Shown here: positions 1 through 8,152 of the stretch, one piece after another
How positions within the stretch are numbered: the stretch's first letter is position 1
Layout of the letters: each line of letters begins with the position of its first letter
NCBI RefSeq assembly: GCF_030816915.1
Contig: NZ_JAUSYN010000002.1
Span: 7,391,501-7,455,500, forward strand
Origin: Streptomyces sp. B3I8
GTDB lineage: Bacteria > Actinomycetota > Actinomycetes > Streptomycetales > Streptomycetaceae
Direction: 5' to 3'
DNA length: 64,000 nucleotides
Program-made: the position numbers and the translations under genes
The notes under the pieces: generated by a model
Seen by the model: only the letters and a program-made list of their open reading frames with translations
Database searches by the model: none
Told to the model about the DNA's origin: nothing

Positions 1-791
1 TCGGCGGCGGAGCCCAGCAGCCTGCGCCGGGTGGCGCGGGCCCCGGCCGGGTCCTCGCAGAAGCAGCTGTTGGTGTCGGGTTCGACGATCTGGACCGGGC
101 TGTGCATGAGGTCGCCGACGAAGAGCGCGCGGTCCGTTCCGGACTCCAGTCGCAGCACGGAAGAGCCGGGGGTGTGGCCGGGCGCCGGTTCGAGACGCAG
201 GTTGCCGTCGATGCGGTGGCCGTCCTCCCACAGGTGGGTCAGGCCGGCCTGGTGCACCGGGGCGACGCTGTCCTCGAAGACGTTCTGATTGCCGCGGCCC
301 AGGTGGGTCTTGTGCTCGTTGGCGGGGTTCCAGTAGTCGAAGTCCGCCTTGGGCATGAGGTAGGTGGCGTTCGGGAACGTCGGCACCCACGTCCGGCCGT
401 CGAGGTAGGTGTTCCATCCGACGTGATCGATGTGCAGATGCGTGTTGATCACGATGTCGACGTCCTCGGGACGGACACCGGCGCGCGCGAGGTTGCCCAG
501 GAAGTCGGTGTCGAGCCGGTTCCAGACCGGCGCGTAGGGCCGGTCCTTGTGATTGCCGACGCCGGTGTCGACGAGGATCGTCCTGCCCTCGCTGCGCAGC
601 ACCCACGTCTGTATGGCCGAGTTGACGGATTCGGTCCGCGCGTCCAGGAAGCCCGGCACCAGCCAGGAACGGTGATCGTCCCAGGTCTTCGCCGAGCTCT
701 CCGGGAAGAAGACGTCCGGTGTCATGTCGACCGGACCGAAGTATTCCCAGACGCGAGTCACGGTGACGTCACCCAGGGTGATGGTGTCCAC
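1..791 (-). CDS. Metallo-beta-lactamase-fold hydrolase (C-terminus cut by window edge)
   Basis: A minus-strand reading frame open from 791 to the left edge encodes the N-terminal ~263 residues of an MBL-fold hydrolase. The metal-binding signature HLHIDH lies near residues 118-123. A later His (APGHTPGS) and Asp (FVGDLMHS) supply the remaining usual ligands. The pattern fits the broad lactonase/hydrolase branch of the family, and no substrate can be assigned. I chose the GTG at 791 because a GGAG lies 6-7 bases upstream; an in-frame TTG at 803 is an alternative. The gene points away from the decayed region to its right. Confidence 0.8.
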   Translation of the reverse strand, partial: MDTITLGDVTVTRVWEYFGPVDMTPDVFFPESSAKTWDDHRSWLVPGFLDARTESVNSAIQTWVLRSEGRTILVDTGVGNHKDRPYAPVWNRLDTDFLGNLARAGVRPEDVDIVINTHLHIDHVGWNTYLDGRTWVPTFPNATYLMPKADFDYWNPANEHKTHLGRGNQNVFEDSVAPVHQAGLTHLWEDGHRIDGNLRLEPAPGHTPGSSVLRLESGTDRALFVGDLMHSPVQIVEPDTNSCFCEDPAGARATRRRLLGSAA

Positions 792-924
792 GAATTGCTC
801 CAATGCGCAATGGTTCCGCGAGCTGGGCCGCGGGTTCCTGCCGGGGGAGGAGGGGGTCGCCCGGGACGAGTCCGCCGGCTGAACGACCCTGCTCAGCAAG
901 GGTGCGTCGGCCGGGGCGCGCGGC

Positions 925-948
925 GGTATGCGTCACATGACTGCATCC
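925..948. repeat. 24-bp direct repeat, copy 1
   Basis: Contains ATGCGTCACATGACTGCAT and matches 1691-1714 at 23 of 24 positions. The ends (ATGC/GCAT) are inverted, but the centre is not palindromic. The two copies bracket a decayed FUSC-like gene. Confidence 0.75.
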
Positions 949-1690
949 GGTGCGGCGCTTCGGGGCCAGACGCATCCTCCCGAGGATGAGCCGGGGGCAC
1001 GGAGGGTGCCGGGGGCCCGGAGGGCGGGCGGGGGGAGACGCGGCGGGGAGGCCGCCGACGGGAAGGGCCCCTGCCGGAAGGCGGCCTCCTTCTGCCTGCC
1101 CGCGCGACGGACCCCGCCGCGGCAGGACGAGTACGGCGGCGGTGAGGACCCCGTACGAGACGCCCAGCGCGGTCTCCCGTACACGCACGACGAGCACGCC
1201 CGTCGAGAAGTTGCCGAGCAGGGCGAGCAGCATGCTCAGCCCGCCGGTGAGGAACAACGTCGCTCACCGAGAAGCCTCTCGATCAGCGGCACCGCCGCGT
1301 GCGGCCTGTCCAGGGGGCGTGCGAGCGACATCACGAGCCCGTCGGCGTCCTGCCCGGCGACGCGCAGCGCGGCCACGTCCCGCAGTCGCGCGTCGACGGT
1401 GCGCCGCAGCCGGGCCAGAACGCGGGGCGCCGTCAGGAATCCCGGGCGGCCGTACAGGGCCGCGACGCATCCGAACCACGAAGAAGGCCGCACCCAGCCG
1501 TGGCAGCGTCGCCACACGCGCCTCGCTGAACTCCGCCAGGAAGAAGACCATGAAGGCGAAGACGCCCAGGCCCTGCCCCCTCGCGCCGTACCGGCGGGCG
1601 TGCACGGAGCCGTAGATCAGCAGCAGGAACGCCATCCACGCCGCGAGGCAGGGCGTCGCAGCGCGAGTCTGGATCCGGCCGCGCGGCACC
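949..1690 (-). pseudogene. Remnant of a FUSC-type (aromatic acid exporter) membrane protein
   Basis: Minus-strand frames carry three consecutive pieces of a FUSC/fusaric-acid-resistance transporter, joined by frameshifts and deletions. The first is a membrane segment near 1500-1660 with AAWMAFLLLIYGSVHARR. A cytoplasmic piece near 1270-1430 includes LARLRRTVDARLRDVA. A second membrane block near 1130-1257 includes LLALLGNFSTGVLVVRV and ends in VLVLP. Only about 250 codons survive of a family usually over 600 residues, and no single frame spans them. The remnant lies exactly between two 24-bp direct repeats. Confidence 0.7.
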
Positions 1691-1714
1691 GGTATGCGTC
1701 ACACGACTGCATCC
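1691..1714. repeat. 24-bp direct repeat, copy 2
   Basis: Second copy of the 925-948 repeat, with one mismatch, immediately upstream of the FUSC remnant when read on the minus strand. It could be a recombination footprint or a duplicated promoter/operator element. Confidence 0.75.
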
Positions 1715-1907
1715 CGGCACACCGGGGATACCGGGAACCCGGGGTGCACCGGGGCGAGGCCGGCCCTCAGCGGGCCCTCCCGCCCCGGCCGACCGGAATA
1801 CCCTCGCCGGCGCGCACGTTGCGAGTGATGGAAGTCGCGGGAGCGATGCCCGGCTCGCAGGCAGGGCCGGGTGGAACACTCCGGCGCTCAGGTCGTTCTC
1901 CGCATGT

Positions 1908-4841
1908 GTGAAGTCCCCTGGAGCATCCGTGGAAAGTGGTGGAAGGGCTCGAGGGAACCAGAGCTCGCCCGGCGACACCGGTGTGCCGCTGGTGGATCCC
2001 GGCGTGCCGCTGGTGGGCAGGGAAGCCGAGACCGAGGAGATCATGCGGCGCCTCGACGCCGGCCGGTCCCGCGGTGAGGTGCTGCTCCTCACCGGTGACT
2101 CCGGTGCAGGCAAGAGCGCGTTGCTCGATCTCGCGGCCGCTCATGTGCGCCGCGAGGGCGGCCGGGTACTGCGGGCGGTCGGCAGTGAGTCCGAGGCGCA
2201 CCTCGCGTTCGCGGGCCTCCATCAGTTGCTGCGCCCGGTCCTCGCCGCGCTGGACGGACTGCCCGCGCGGCAGCGCGAGGCGCTGCGCACCGTTCTGGGG
2301 CTGGACGCGGGCGCCGGAACCCCCGACGGCATGACGGTCGGCCTGGCCGTGCTCACCCTGCTGTCGGACCTGTCGGACCCCTCGCTGTCGGACCCCTCGC
2401 TGTCGGACCCCTCGCTGTCGGACCTGTCGGACCCATCAGGCCTGTCGGACCCATTCGAGCTGTCAGGCCCGTCGTACCCGGCGCCCCTGCTCCTGCTGGT
2501 CGACGACGCCCAGTGGATCGACCGCGCGTCGCTCGACGTCCTCTCCTTCGTGGCCCGTCGCATGGCCGACGAACCCGTCACGCTGCTGGTGGGAGCACAT
2601 TCCGCCGACGCGCTGCCCGGCCTCGACAAGGGCTGCGCGCGCCTCGAACTCGGTCCGTTGAGCGGTGCGGCGGCGAACCGGCTGCTCGACCGGCAGCCCG
2701 CACCACCCTCCGGCCGGACCCGGGTACGCATCCTGCAGGAAGCGGCCGGTAACCCGCTGGCGCTGGTCGAACTGACCCGTGCCGCCGGGACCCGGCCCTT
2801 CGCGGGCAGCGGCGTGGAGGGACCTCTGCCCGTCACCGACCGCCTCGAACGAGTCTTCGCGCGGCAACTGGAGTCCCTGCCCACGGCCGCCCGGCGCCCT
2901 CTGCTGCTGCTCGCCGCCGCAGACGCGACGGACGGGCCCGCCGCGTCCCGGGGGATCCCCGAGGTCGACGACCCGGTGTGGGCGTCCGCCGAACGGGCGG
3001 GTCTCGTACGCCAGGAGGGCCCCCGGATCTCCTTCCGCCACCCCCTCATCCGCTCGGCCGTCTACCACGCCGCGTCCTTCGAGGAACGCAGACACGCACA
3101 TCTGTCCCTCGCCCGGCTGCTGCACGAGGAGCCCGACCGCCGTGCCTGGCACCTGGCCGCCGCGACCACACGTCCCGACGAAGAGGTCTCCGCCGCCCTG
3201 CGGCAGACCGCCGACAGGGCCCGCCGACGGGGCGGCCACGCGGCCGCCGCGGCCGCCCTGGCCCGCGCCGCGGAGCTGAGCCCGCACCGGGCCGACCAGG
3301 CGCGCCTGCTCACCGAGGCCGCCCGCACGGCCGTCCTGACCGGCCAGCTCGGCTGGGTGGAACACCTGTCCGCCGAGGCCCGCAGACGCACCGAGGACCC
3401 GGTACTGACCAGCGGGGCCGCATTGGCCACCGGACAGCTCATGGCGCTGAGCCGCAACCACGCGGCGGCCTTCGCCCTGCTGGCCCGCACCGGCGAGGAG
3501 CTGGCGGCCGCCCACTCGTCACGCGCCCTGGAGGCACTCGCCGCGGCCGCCGTGGTCCGCTACTACTCGGGTGAGGAGTCCCAGCGGCAACGGATCGAGG
3601 ATCTGCTCTCGGCCGTGCCGGACGACGCGAACCCCGACGAGGGCGACGCACTTCGCGCCTGGATCCTGGCCGTCTGCGACCCGAACGGCGCGGGAGCGTC
3701 CCTCGCCCCGGCACTGCCCGGACTCATCGCCGAGGCCGGCGACGACCCCGGCCGTCTGACCGCGCTCGCCATCGTGGCCTGGCTCCTGGACCGGACCGCC
3801 CTCGCGGTCCAGACCTTCGACGAGGCGTCCGACCGTTGGCAGGCCCGCGGCTCACTCCCGGACGGCCTGGGCTGCGCCGTGGGCTGGGCCTACCTCGAAC
3901 AGGGCAGGTGGGCCGACGCCCGCGCGGTGGCCGCCGAGATCTCCACGGTGGCGTCGGCCGCCGGACTCGACCACGCCGAAGCCTGCGCGCACGCTCTCGA
4001 CGCGACGGTCCTCGCCCTGCTCGGCGACCCGGCCGCCGCGCGCCGGGCCGCCGAACAGGCGCTGCTCCTGGTCGACCCGCCGCACAGCCGCTCCGTCGCC
4101 GTCGGCGCCCACCGCGCACTGGGCCTGGCCGCACTGGCCGAGGGCGACCACGACACCGCCTACGCCCGCTTCCGCTCCGCCTTCACCGACGACGGCGACC
4201 CCGTGCACTACCACGTCTCCTACACCGTCCTCGCCGAACTCGCCGCCACGGCCGTGCGCCGAGGCCCGCGCGAGGACGCCGCCGTGCTCCTCGAACAGGC
4301 GGCGCGGCACCTTTCCACCGGCACGTCCGCCCGCCTCACCGCGACTCTCCACCGGGGCCGCGCGCTGCTCGCCGAACCCCACCGGGCGGAACACCACTTC
4401 CGGGCCGCGCTGGCGGAGACCGGCGGCGAGCAATGGCCGTTCGAACAGGCCCAGACCCGCCTGGACTACGGCGAATGGCTCAGACGGCAACGCCGCATCG
4501 CCGAGGCCCGGCCACTGCTGACCGCGGCCCTGGACACCTTCCGCCGACTCGGCGCACGCCCGTGGACCGACCGCGCACAGGCCGAACTGCGTGCCGCCGG
4601 CATCGAAGCCGCCGACAGCCCGGTGCCCCGAGCCTTCACCGAACTCAGCCCTCAGCAGCAACAGATCGTCCAGCTCGCGGCCCGCGGCCTCACGAACCGC
4701 CAGATCGGCGCACGACTCTTCCTTTCCCCCCGTACGGTCGGCTCCCACCTCTACCGCGTCTTCCCCAAACTCGGCATCACCGCCCGCGCACAGCTCCGCG
4801 ACGTGGTCGAGGGCACCTTGACGGGCACCGGGCGCAGCTGA
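1908..4841 (+). CDS. Large LuxR-family (LAL) ATP-binding transcriptional regulator
   Basis: A 977-residue regulator of the LAL class. An AAA ATPase domain begins near residue 36 (VPLVGRE), has a Walker A at about 62-70 (TGDSGAGKS) and a Walker B-like LLLLVDDAQW. A long helical TPR-like middle follows. A C-terminal LuxR helix-turn-helix starts at FTELSPQQQQIVQLAARG and includes LTNRQIGARLFLSPRTVGSH. Such proteins are usually ATP- and ligand-responsive activators of secondary metabolism or sugar use; the target here is unknown. The start is uncertain: GTG 1908 gives the longest frame, and GTG 1981 just before the conserved domain is an alternative. A Ser-Asp-Pro-Leu repeat separates Walker A from Walker B. 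Confidence 0.88.
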   Translation: MKSPGASVESGGRARGNQSSPGDTGVPLVDPGVPLVGREAETEEIMRRLDAGRSRGEVLLLTGDSGAGKSALLDLAAAHVRREGGRVLRAVGSESEAHLAFAGLHQLLRPVLAALDGLPARQREALRTVLGLDAGAGTPDGMTVGLAVLTLLSDLSDPSLSDPSLSDPSLSDLSDPSGLSDPFELSGPSYPAPLLLLVDDAQWIDRASLDVLSFVARRMADEPVTLLVGAHSADALPGLDKGCARLELGPLSGAAANRLLDRQPAPPSGRTRVRILQEAAGNPLALVELTRAAGTRPFAGSGVEGPLPVTDRLERVFARQLESLPTAARRPLLLLAAADATDGPAASRGIPEVDDPVWASAERAGLVRQEGPRISFRHPLIRSAVYHAASFEERRHAHLSLARLLHEEPDRRAWHLAAATTRPDEEVSAALRQTADRARRRGGHAAAAAALARAAELSPHRADQARLLTEAARTAVLTGQLGWVEHLSAEARRRTEDPVLTSGAALATGQLMALSRNHAAAFALLARTGEELAAAHSSRALEALAAAAVVRYYSGEESQRQRIEDLLSAVPDDANPDEGDALRAWILAVCDPNGAGASLAPALPGLIAEAGDDPGRLTALAIVAWLLDRTALAVQTFDEASDRWQARGSLPDGLGCAVGWAYLEQGRWADARAVAAEISTVASAAGLDHAEACAHALDATVLALLGDPAAARRAAEQALLLVDPPHSRSVAVGAHRALGLAALAEGDHDTAYARFRSAFTDDGDPVHYHVSYTVLAELAATAVRRGPREDAAVLLEQAARHLSTGTSARLTATLHRGRALLAEPHRAEHHFRAALAETGGEQWPFEQAQTRLDYGEWLRRQRRIAEARPLLTAALDTFRRLGARPWTDRAQAELRAAGIEAADSPVPRAFTELSPQQQQIVQLAARGLTNRQIGARLFLSPRTVGSHLYRVFPKLGITARAQLRDVVEGTLTGTGRS
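2361..2461 (+). repeat. Intragenic tandem repeat in the LAL regulator
   Basis: Three exact copies of a 15-bp unit (CTGTCGGACCCCTCG, 2370-2414) are flanked by four partial copies of its CTGTCGGAC core. In frame this encodes repeated LSDPS. It forms a low-complexity linker within the ATPase domain. The unit length keeps the frame, so copy number can change without breaking the gene. Confidence 0.85.
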
Positions 4842-4847
4842 GCGGAG

Positions 4848-4864
4848 CCGGGCGGACCGCCCGG
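4848..4864 (+). terminator. Inverted repeat after the LAL regulator
   Basis: CCGGGCGG and CCGCCCGG separated by one base, seven bases after the stop codon. It would form a GC-rich stem with a strained loop and has no T run, so it is only a weak terminator candidate. Confidence 0.35.
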
Positions 4865-5019
4865 TCAGCACCTGTTCGCGCTGGTGGGACGCCATTCACC
4901 TGCCGTGGTTGTGGGTGTCAGCACGAACTGGCGTTGGTCTTCCGAGCCGGTGGTTTTTAGTGTGGGTGGTGTGGTGTCGCACGGCGCCGCGCACGCACGA
5001 GGATGTCCGGGAGGATTTC

Positions 5020-5877
5020 ATGCGGGAGCGCACTATCGGTGGGCGGGCCGTCTCCGCCGTGGGCCTTGGCGGGATGCCGATGTCGATCGAGGGGCGTCCG
5101 GACGCGGAGCGCTCGATCGCCACCGTTCACGCCGCACTGGACGCCGGTGTCACTCTGATCGACACGGCGGACGCCTATCACCGCGACGCGGGCGAGGTCG
5201 GCCACAACGAGGAGCTCATCGCCCGGGCGCTGCGCGAGTACGGTGCGGGCGCCACGGAGGTGCTCGTCGCCACGAAGGGCGGGCACCTGCGACCCGGTGA
5301 CGGGACGTGGACGCTCAATGGTGACCCGCAGTACCTGAAGCGTGCCGTGAAGGAGTCCGCCCGCCGGCTCGGCGTCGAGGCGATCGGTCTCTACCAGTTC
5401 CATCGCCCCGACCCCGCCGTGCCGTACGCCGACTCCGTCGGCGCGCTGCGCGAGCTGCTGGACGAGGGCGTGATCGTGATGGCGGGGATCTCCAACGCGA
5501 ACGTGGAGCAGATCGACGTGGCGCGGGAAGTGCTCGGCGGCCGGCTGGTGTCGGTGCAGAACCAGTTCTCGCCCGCTTTCCGTTCCAGCCTGCAGGAACT
5601 CGAACACTGCGCCGAGCTGGGCATCGCCTTCCTGCCGTGGAGCCCGCTCGGCGGCATCGCGAACGCGAAGGAGCTCGCGGAGCGCCACGGCGCGTTCCAG
5701 CGGGTCGCCGACGAGATCGGTGTCAGTGTCCACCGGGTCACCCTGGCATGGGAGCTCGCGCTCGCCCCCGTCGTCATCCCGATCCCCGGCGCCTCGCGCC
5801 CGGAGAGCATCCGTGATTCCGCCGCCGCGGCCGACCTGGAGCTCACAGCCGAGCAGATCGCGTCGCTGTCCGCCTGA
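5020..5877 (+). CDS. Aldo/keto reductase
   Basis: A 285-residue NADPH-dependent aldo/keto reductase of usual family length. The N-terminal strand motif is VSAVGLGGMPMS. DTADAYH supplies the catalytic Asp and Tyr, VATKGG the Lys and QFHRPDP the His. The C-terminal IPIPGASRPESI is the family's cofactor-binding loop. ATG 5020 is preceded by GGGAGG at a good distance, so upstream in-frame codons are not needed. The enzyme probably reduces aldehydes or ketones in the cytoplasm. Neighbours give no substrate clue, and the gene appears to stand alone. Confidence 0.88.
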   Translation: MRERTIGGRAVSAVGLGGMPMSIEGRPDAERSIATVHAALDAGVTLIDTADAYHRDAGEVGHNEELIARALREYGAGATEVLVATKGGHLRPGDGTWTLNGDPQYLKRAVKESARRLGVEAIGLYQFHRPDPAVPYADSVGALRELLDEGVIVMAGISNANVEQIDVAREVLGGRLVSVQNQFSPAFRSSLQELEHCAELGIAFLPWSPLGGIANAKELAERHGAFQRVADEIGVSVHRVTLAWELALAPVVIPIPGASRPESIRDSAAAADLELTAEQIASLSA

Positions 5878-6071
5878 ACCTCGGGGTGCCGCCACCTCCC
5901 CGTGCCGGACCTGGGCGCGGCCGCTGCCCCTCTTGCGCAGCTCGTCGCCGTCGCCGTCGCCGTCGCGTTGACCCACGTCCTTCGGGCATCGTGACGGATG
6001 GCTGGGTGGCCCGAGCGCTGCCGTCGAGAAATGACCTGCACGCAGCGGTACAGCCTGCTAGCTTCTGCGGC

Positions 6072-6122
6072 ATGAAGCGCGCTGCTGTGACGACGACGCC
6101 GGAGAGTGTCCCGGCGCGCTGA
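6072..6122 (+). CDS. Thr-rich leader peptide of thrS (attenuator)
   Basis: A 16-codon frame, MKRAAVTTTPESVPAR, with three consecutive Thr codons (acg acg acg). It ends 14 bases before a strong hairpin and 85 bases before the ThrRS start. A run of cognate codons in a short leader, followed by a terminator, is the classical layout of ribosome-mediated attenuation. No clear Shine-Dalgarno precedes it. TAGCTT at 6059-6064 is well placed as a -10 for a leaderless transcript starting at the ATG, which is common for such leaders in actinomycetes. This is inference from layout. Confidence 0.65.
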   Translation: MKRAAVTTTPESVPAR

Positions 6123-6136
6123 CAGATGTCCGAGTC

Positions 6137-6168
6137 CGAAGCCCCGGGGCGAGTGCCCCGGGGCTTCG
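6137..6168 (+). terminator. Attenuator terminator hairpin upstream of thrS
   Basis: A perfect inverted repeat: 13-bp arms 6138-6150 and 6155-6167 around a GAGT loop, extendable by one C-G pair. It lies between the Thr leader peptide and the ThrRS gene. The segment 6147-6155 (GGGCGAGTG) is also complementary to 6178-6186 (CACTCGCCC). That pairing would break the hairpin and could act as an antiterminator. Confidence 0.7.
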
Positions 6169-6207
6169 CCTTGCGGTCACTCGCCCGATGTCCGCGAGGA
6201 GACCGCC

Positions 6208-7446
6208 ATGCACGACCGCCGCCATGACCACCGCAGACTCGGCCGTGAACTGAGCCTGTTCGACACCGACCCGCTCATCGGCGCCGGCCTGCCGTACTGG
6301 CTGCCCGACGGCGCGACCGTACGGCACACCCTGGAGGAGTACATCCGCGCCGCCGAACGGCGAGCGGGGTACCAGCACGTGTACTCACCGGTCCTCGGCA
6401 AGCGGGAGCTGTACGAGATCTCCGGACACTGGGCGCACTACAGCGACGACATGTTCCCCCCGATGGACCTCGGCGGTGAGCAGGTCGTCCTGCGGCCGAG
6501 CCTGTGTCCCCATCACGCGGTGATCTACCGCTCCCGCTCCCACAGCTACCGCGAACTCCCGCTGCGCATGGCCGAGTTGGGAGGCATGTACCGCTTTGAA
6601 CTCTCGGGTGTGCTCGGCGGGCTGACCCGTGTGCGGGCCATCCAGCTCAACGACGCTCACATCTTCTGCACCCTGGACCAGGTCGCCGAGGAGGCGCAGG
6701 CGGCGCTGGAGATGATCCGCCGGGCGTACGAGGCGCTCGGCATCACCCCGACCCGCTACCGGCTCTCCCTGCCGGGCCCCGGTGGCAAGTACGTTGCCGC
6801 ACCCGAGAAATGGCAGCGGTCCATCGCCCTGCTGACCGACGCCCTCGACCGCTCCGGCCTGCCCTACGAGGCGGCCGGGGGAGAGGCCGCGTTCTACGGC
6901 CCCAAGATCGACGTCCAGGTCACCGACGGCGCCGGCCGGGAGTCCACCCTGTCCACCGTCCAGGTCGACTTCCACCAGCCCGAGCAGTTCGACCTGCACT
7001 ACATCGGCCCGGACGGCGACAGACACCGCCCGGTCATGGTCCACCGCAGCATCATCGGCAGTGTGGAGCGAGCCGTCGCCCACCTCGTCGAACAGCACGG
7101 CGGCGCCTTCCCCGCCTGGCTCGCCCCCACTCAGCTGGTGATCCTTCCGGTCTCCGACACCGAACTGCCGAACGCGGAGGCCCTCGCCCGACGCTGCACC
7201 CGTCTCGGACTGCGTGCCCGGATCGCGGGACCTGACCGCGGCAGTCTGGGCGCCCGGATCCGAGAGGCCCGCCTGGTTCCCTACCAAGCCGTCGTCGGTG
7301 CCAAGGAGGCCGCCGACGACCACATCGCACTGCGCTTGCGTGACGGACGCCGGCTCGACCCGCGGCCGGTCGGTGATGTACTCACTCGCGTCAGCGCTCT
7401 CATCGGGGCCCACAGCACCGACCTGTGGGCCGAAGCCGCCTCATAG
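6208..7446 (+). CDS. thrS: Accessory threonyl-tRNA synthetase lacking TGS and editing domains
   Basis: A 412-residue class II synthetase that contains only the catalytic and anticodon-binding parts of ThrRS. Canonical bacterial ThrRS is about 640 residues, with N-terminal TGS and editing domains that are absent here. The zinc ligands are conserved: Cys in PSLCPHH, His in LNDAHIFC and His in PVMVHRSIIGS. Motif 2 (ELGGMYRFELSG) and motif 3 are recognisable. The strip usually reading FTQDDAHIFC is altered to IQLNDAHIFC, so a normally conserved Gln is Leu. ATG 6208 follows GAGGAG. Probably a stress-induced or inhibitor-resistant second ThrRS rather than the housekeeping enzyme, because it is truncated and sits behind a Thr-codon attenuator. 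Confidence 0.88.
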   Translation: MHDRRHDHRRLGRELSLFDTDPLIGAGLPYWLPDGATVRHTLEEYIRAAERRAGYQHVYSPVLGKRELYEISGHWAHYSDDMFPPMDLGGEQVVLRPSLCPHHAVIYRSRSHSYRELPLRMAELGGMYRFELSGVLGGLTRVRAIQLNDAHIFCTLDQVAEEAQAALEMIRRAYEALGITPTRYRLSLPGPGGKYVAAPEKWQRSIALLTDALDRSGLPYEAAGGEAAFYGPKIDVQVTDGAGRESTLSTVQVDFHQPEQFDLHYIGPDGDRHRPVMVHRSIIGSVERAVAHLVEQHGGAFPAWLAPTQLVILPVSDTELPNAEALARRCTRLGLRARIAGPDRGSLGARIREARLVPYQAVVGAKEAADDHIALRLRDGRRLDPRPVGDVLTRVSALIGAHSTDLWAEAAS

Positions 7447-7479
7447 CCGGTGTCACGATTCTTCGCGCTCGAACCCCAG

Positions 7480-7740
7480 AACGGTTCGTCGTGTGTGCGG
7501 TGAACTGCTCCGGTGTGCCGACGTGGTCCTCGACGCCGGGGTAGGTGATGCCGATGCTGCGAGGGACCGTGTCGAGTCGGAGCGAGGGCATCCGGCCGTG
7601 CCCCGTCGCGTAGAACACCAGCGAACCGTGCGCGCGCCAACACCTGCATGGAGGCGTGGAAGGTGGCCGCGCCTTCGGCGTCGAACACCACACGCACGCC
7701 CGCGCCGCCGGTCAGCTCCCGCACCGGTTCGACGAACGCG
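7480..7740 (-). pseudogene. Remnant of a zinc-type NADPH:quinone oxidoreductase
   Basis: Two minus-strand frames together give a central-to-late stretch of a quinone oxidoreductase/zinc-binding dehydrogenase. One reads EPVRELTGGAGVRVVFDA and continues ATFHASMQVLARA. After a frameshift the other reads GSLVFYATGHGRMPSLRL and then PRSIGITYPGVEDHVGTPE. The N-terminal cofactor region and the C-terminus are missing. Further upstream, 7760-7930 holds an unassigned fragment with PVAKAVTVQLIRQL. The rest of 7447-8150 has no intact gene. Confidence 0.65.
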
Positions 7741-7988
7741 AGGGATCTGCCTCGCCGGCGGCCCGGGTGGCCTCGATGCCGGCCCGGACGCACTCCCGCA
7801 GCTGCCTGATCAGCTGCACCGTGACCGCCTTGGCCACCGGGCTGTGGCGACCCGCGTCGGCGATCAGCACTCCCGGCGGCTTCGCCCGCGCGGTGAGCGT
7901 GCCGCGTGCCGCCGCCTCCGCTGCGTGCGGCGAGACGGTTGGACATTGGTCCAGACTATTGACATGCTCAGGACTTGTCGGGACTCTG

Positions 7989-8002
7989 TGAGAGCGCTTC
8001 CA
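7989..8002. promoter_or_regulatory. LacI-type operator upstream of the GH43 gene
   Basis: TGAGAGCGCTTCCA is a near-palindrome around AGCGCT. It resembles LacI-family operators of Streptomyces sugar genes such as the CebR site. It lies about 150 bp upstream of the secreted glycosidase, with a TTGACA at 7959-7964 just before it. Confidence 0.5.
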
Positions 8003-8152
8003 TCGATGCAAACGCGCCATGGAAGCCGAGGGCCAGGCGGCCGGAATCACTCCCCACAGCTCCCTCCCGCGTGATCCCGGCCGGACGCCGCCCCCACCCG
8101 GCGCCTGCGCCGGTGCGGCGTCGACAACGGAGGACGACCACGGGACGGGGTC

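Noticed and set aside
278..292. AAGACGTTCTGATT resembling a TetR-type box
   Set aside because: It lies inside the metallo-beta-lactamase coding sequence and lacks the AGAACG and GTCTTGAC parts.
925..1714. The 24-bp repeats as attachment sites of an integrated element
   Set aside because: There is no integrase, excisionase or tRNA gene between or next to them, only a decayed transporter, so a repeat label is safer.
5945..5968. Short run of CGTCGC-like triplet repeats
   Set aside because: Simple GC-rich microrepeat common in such genomes; no boundary or associated gene.
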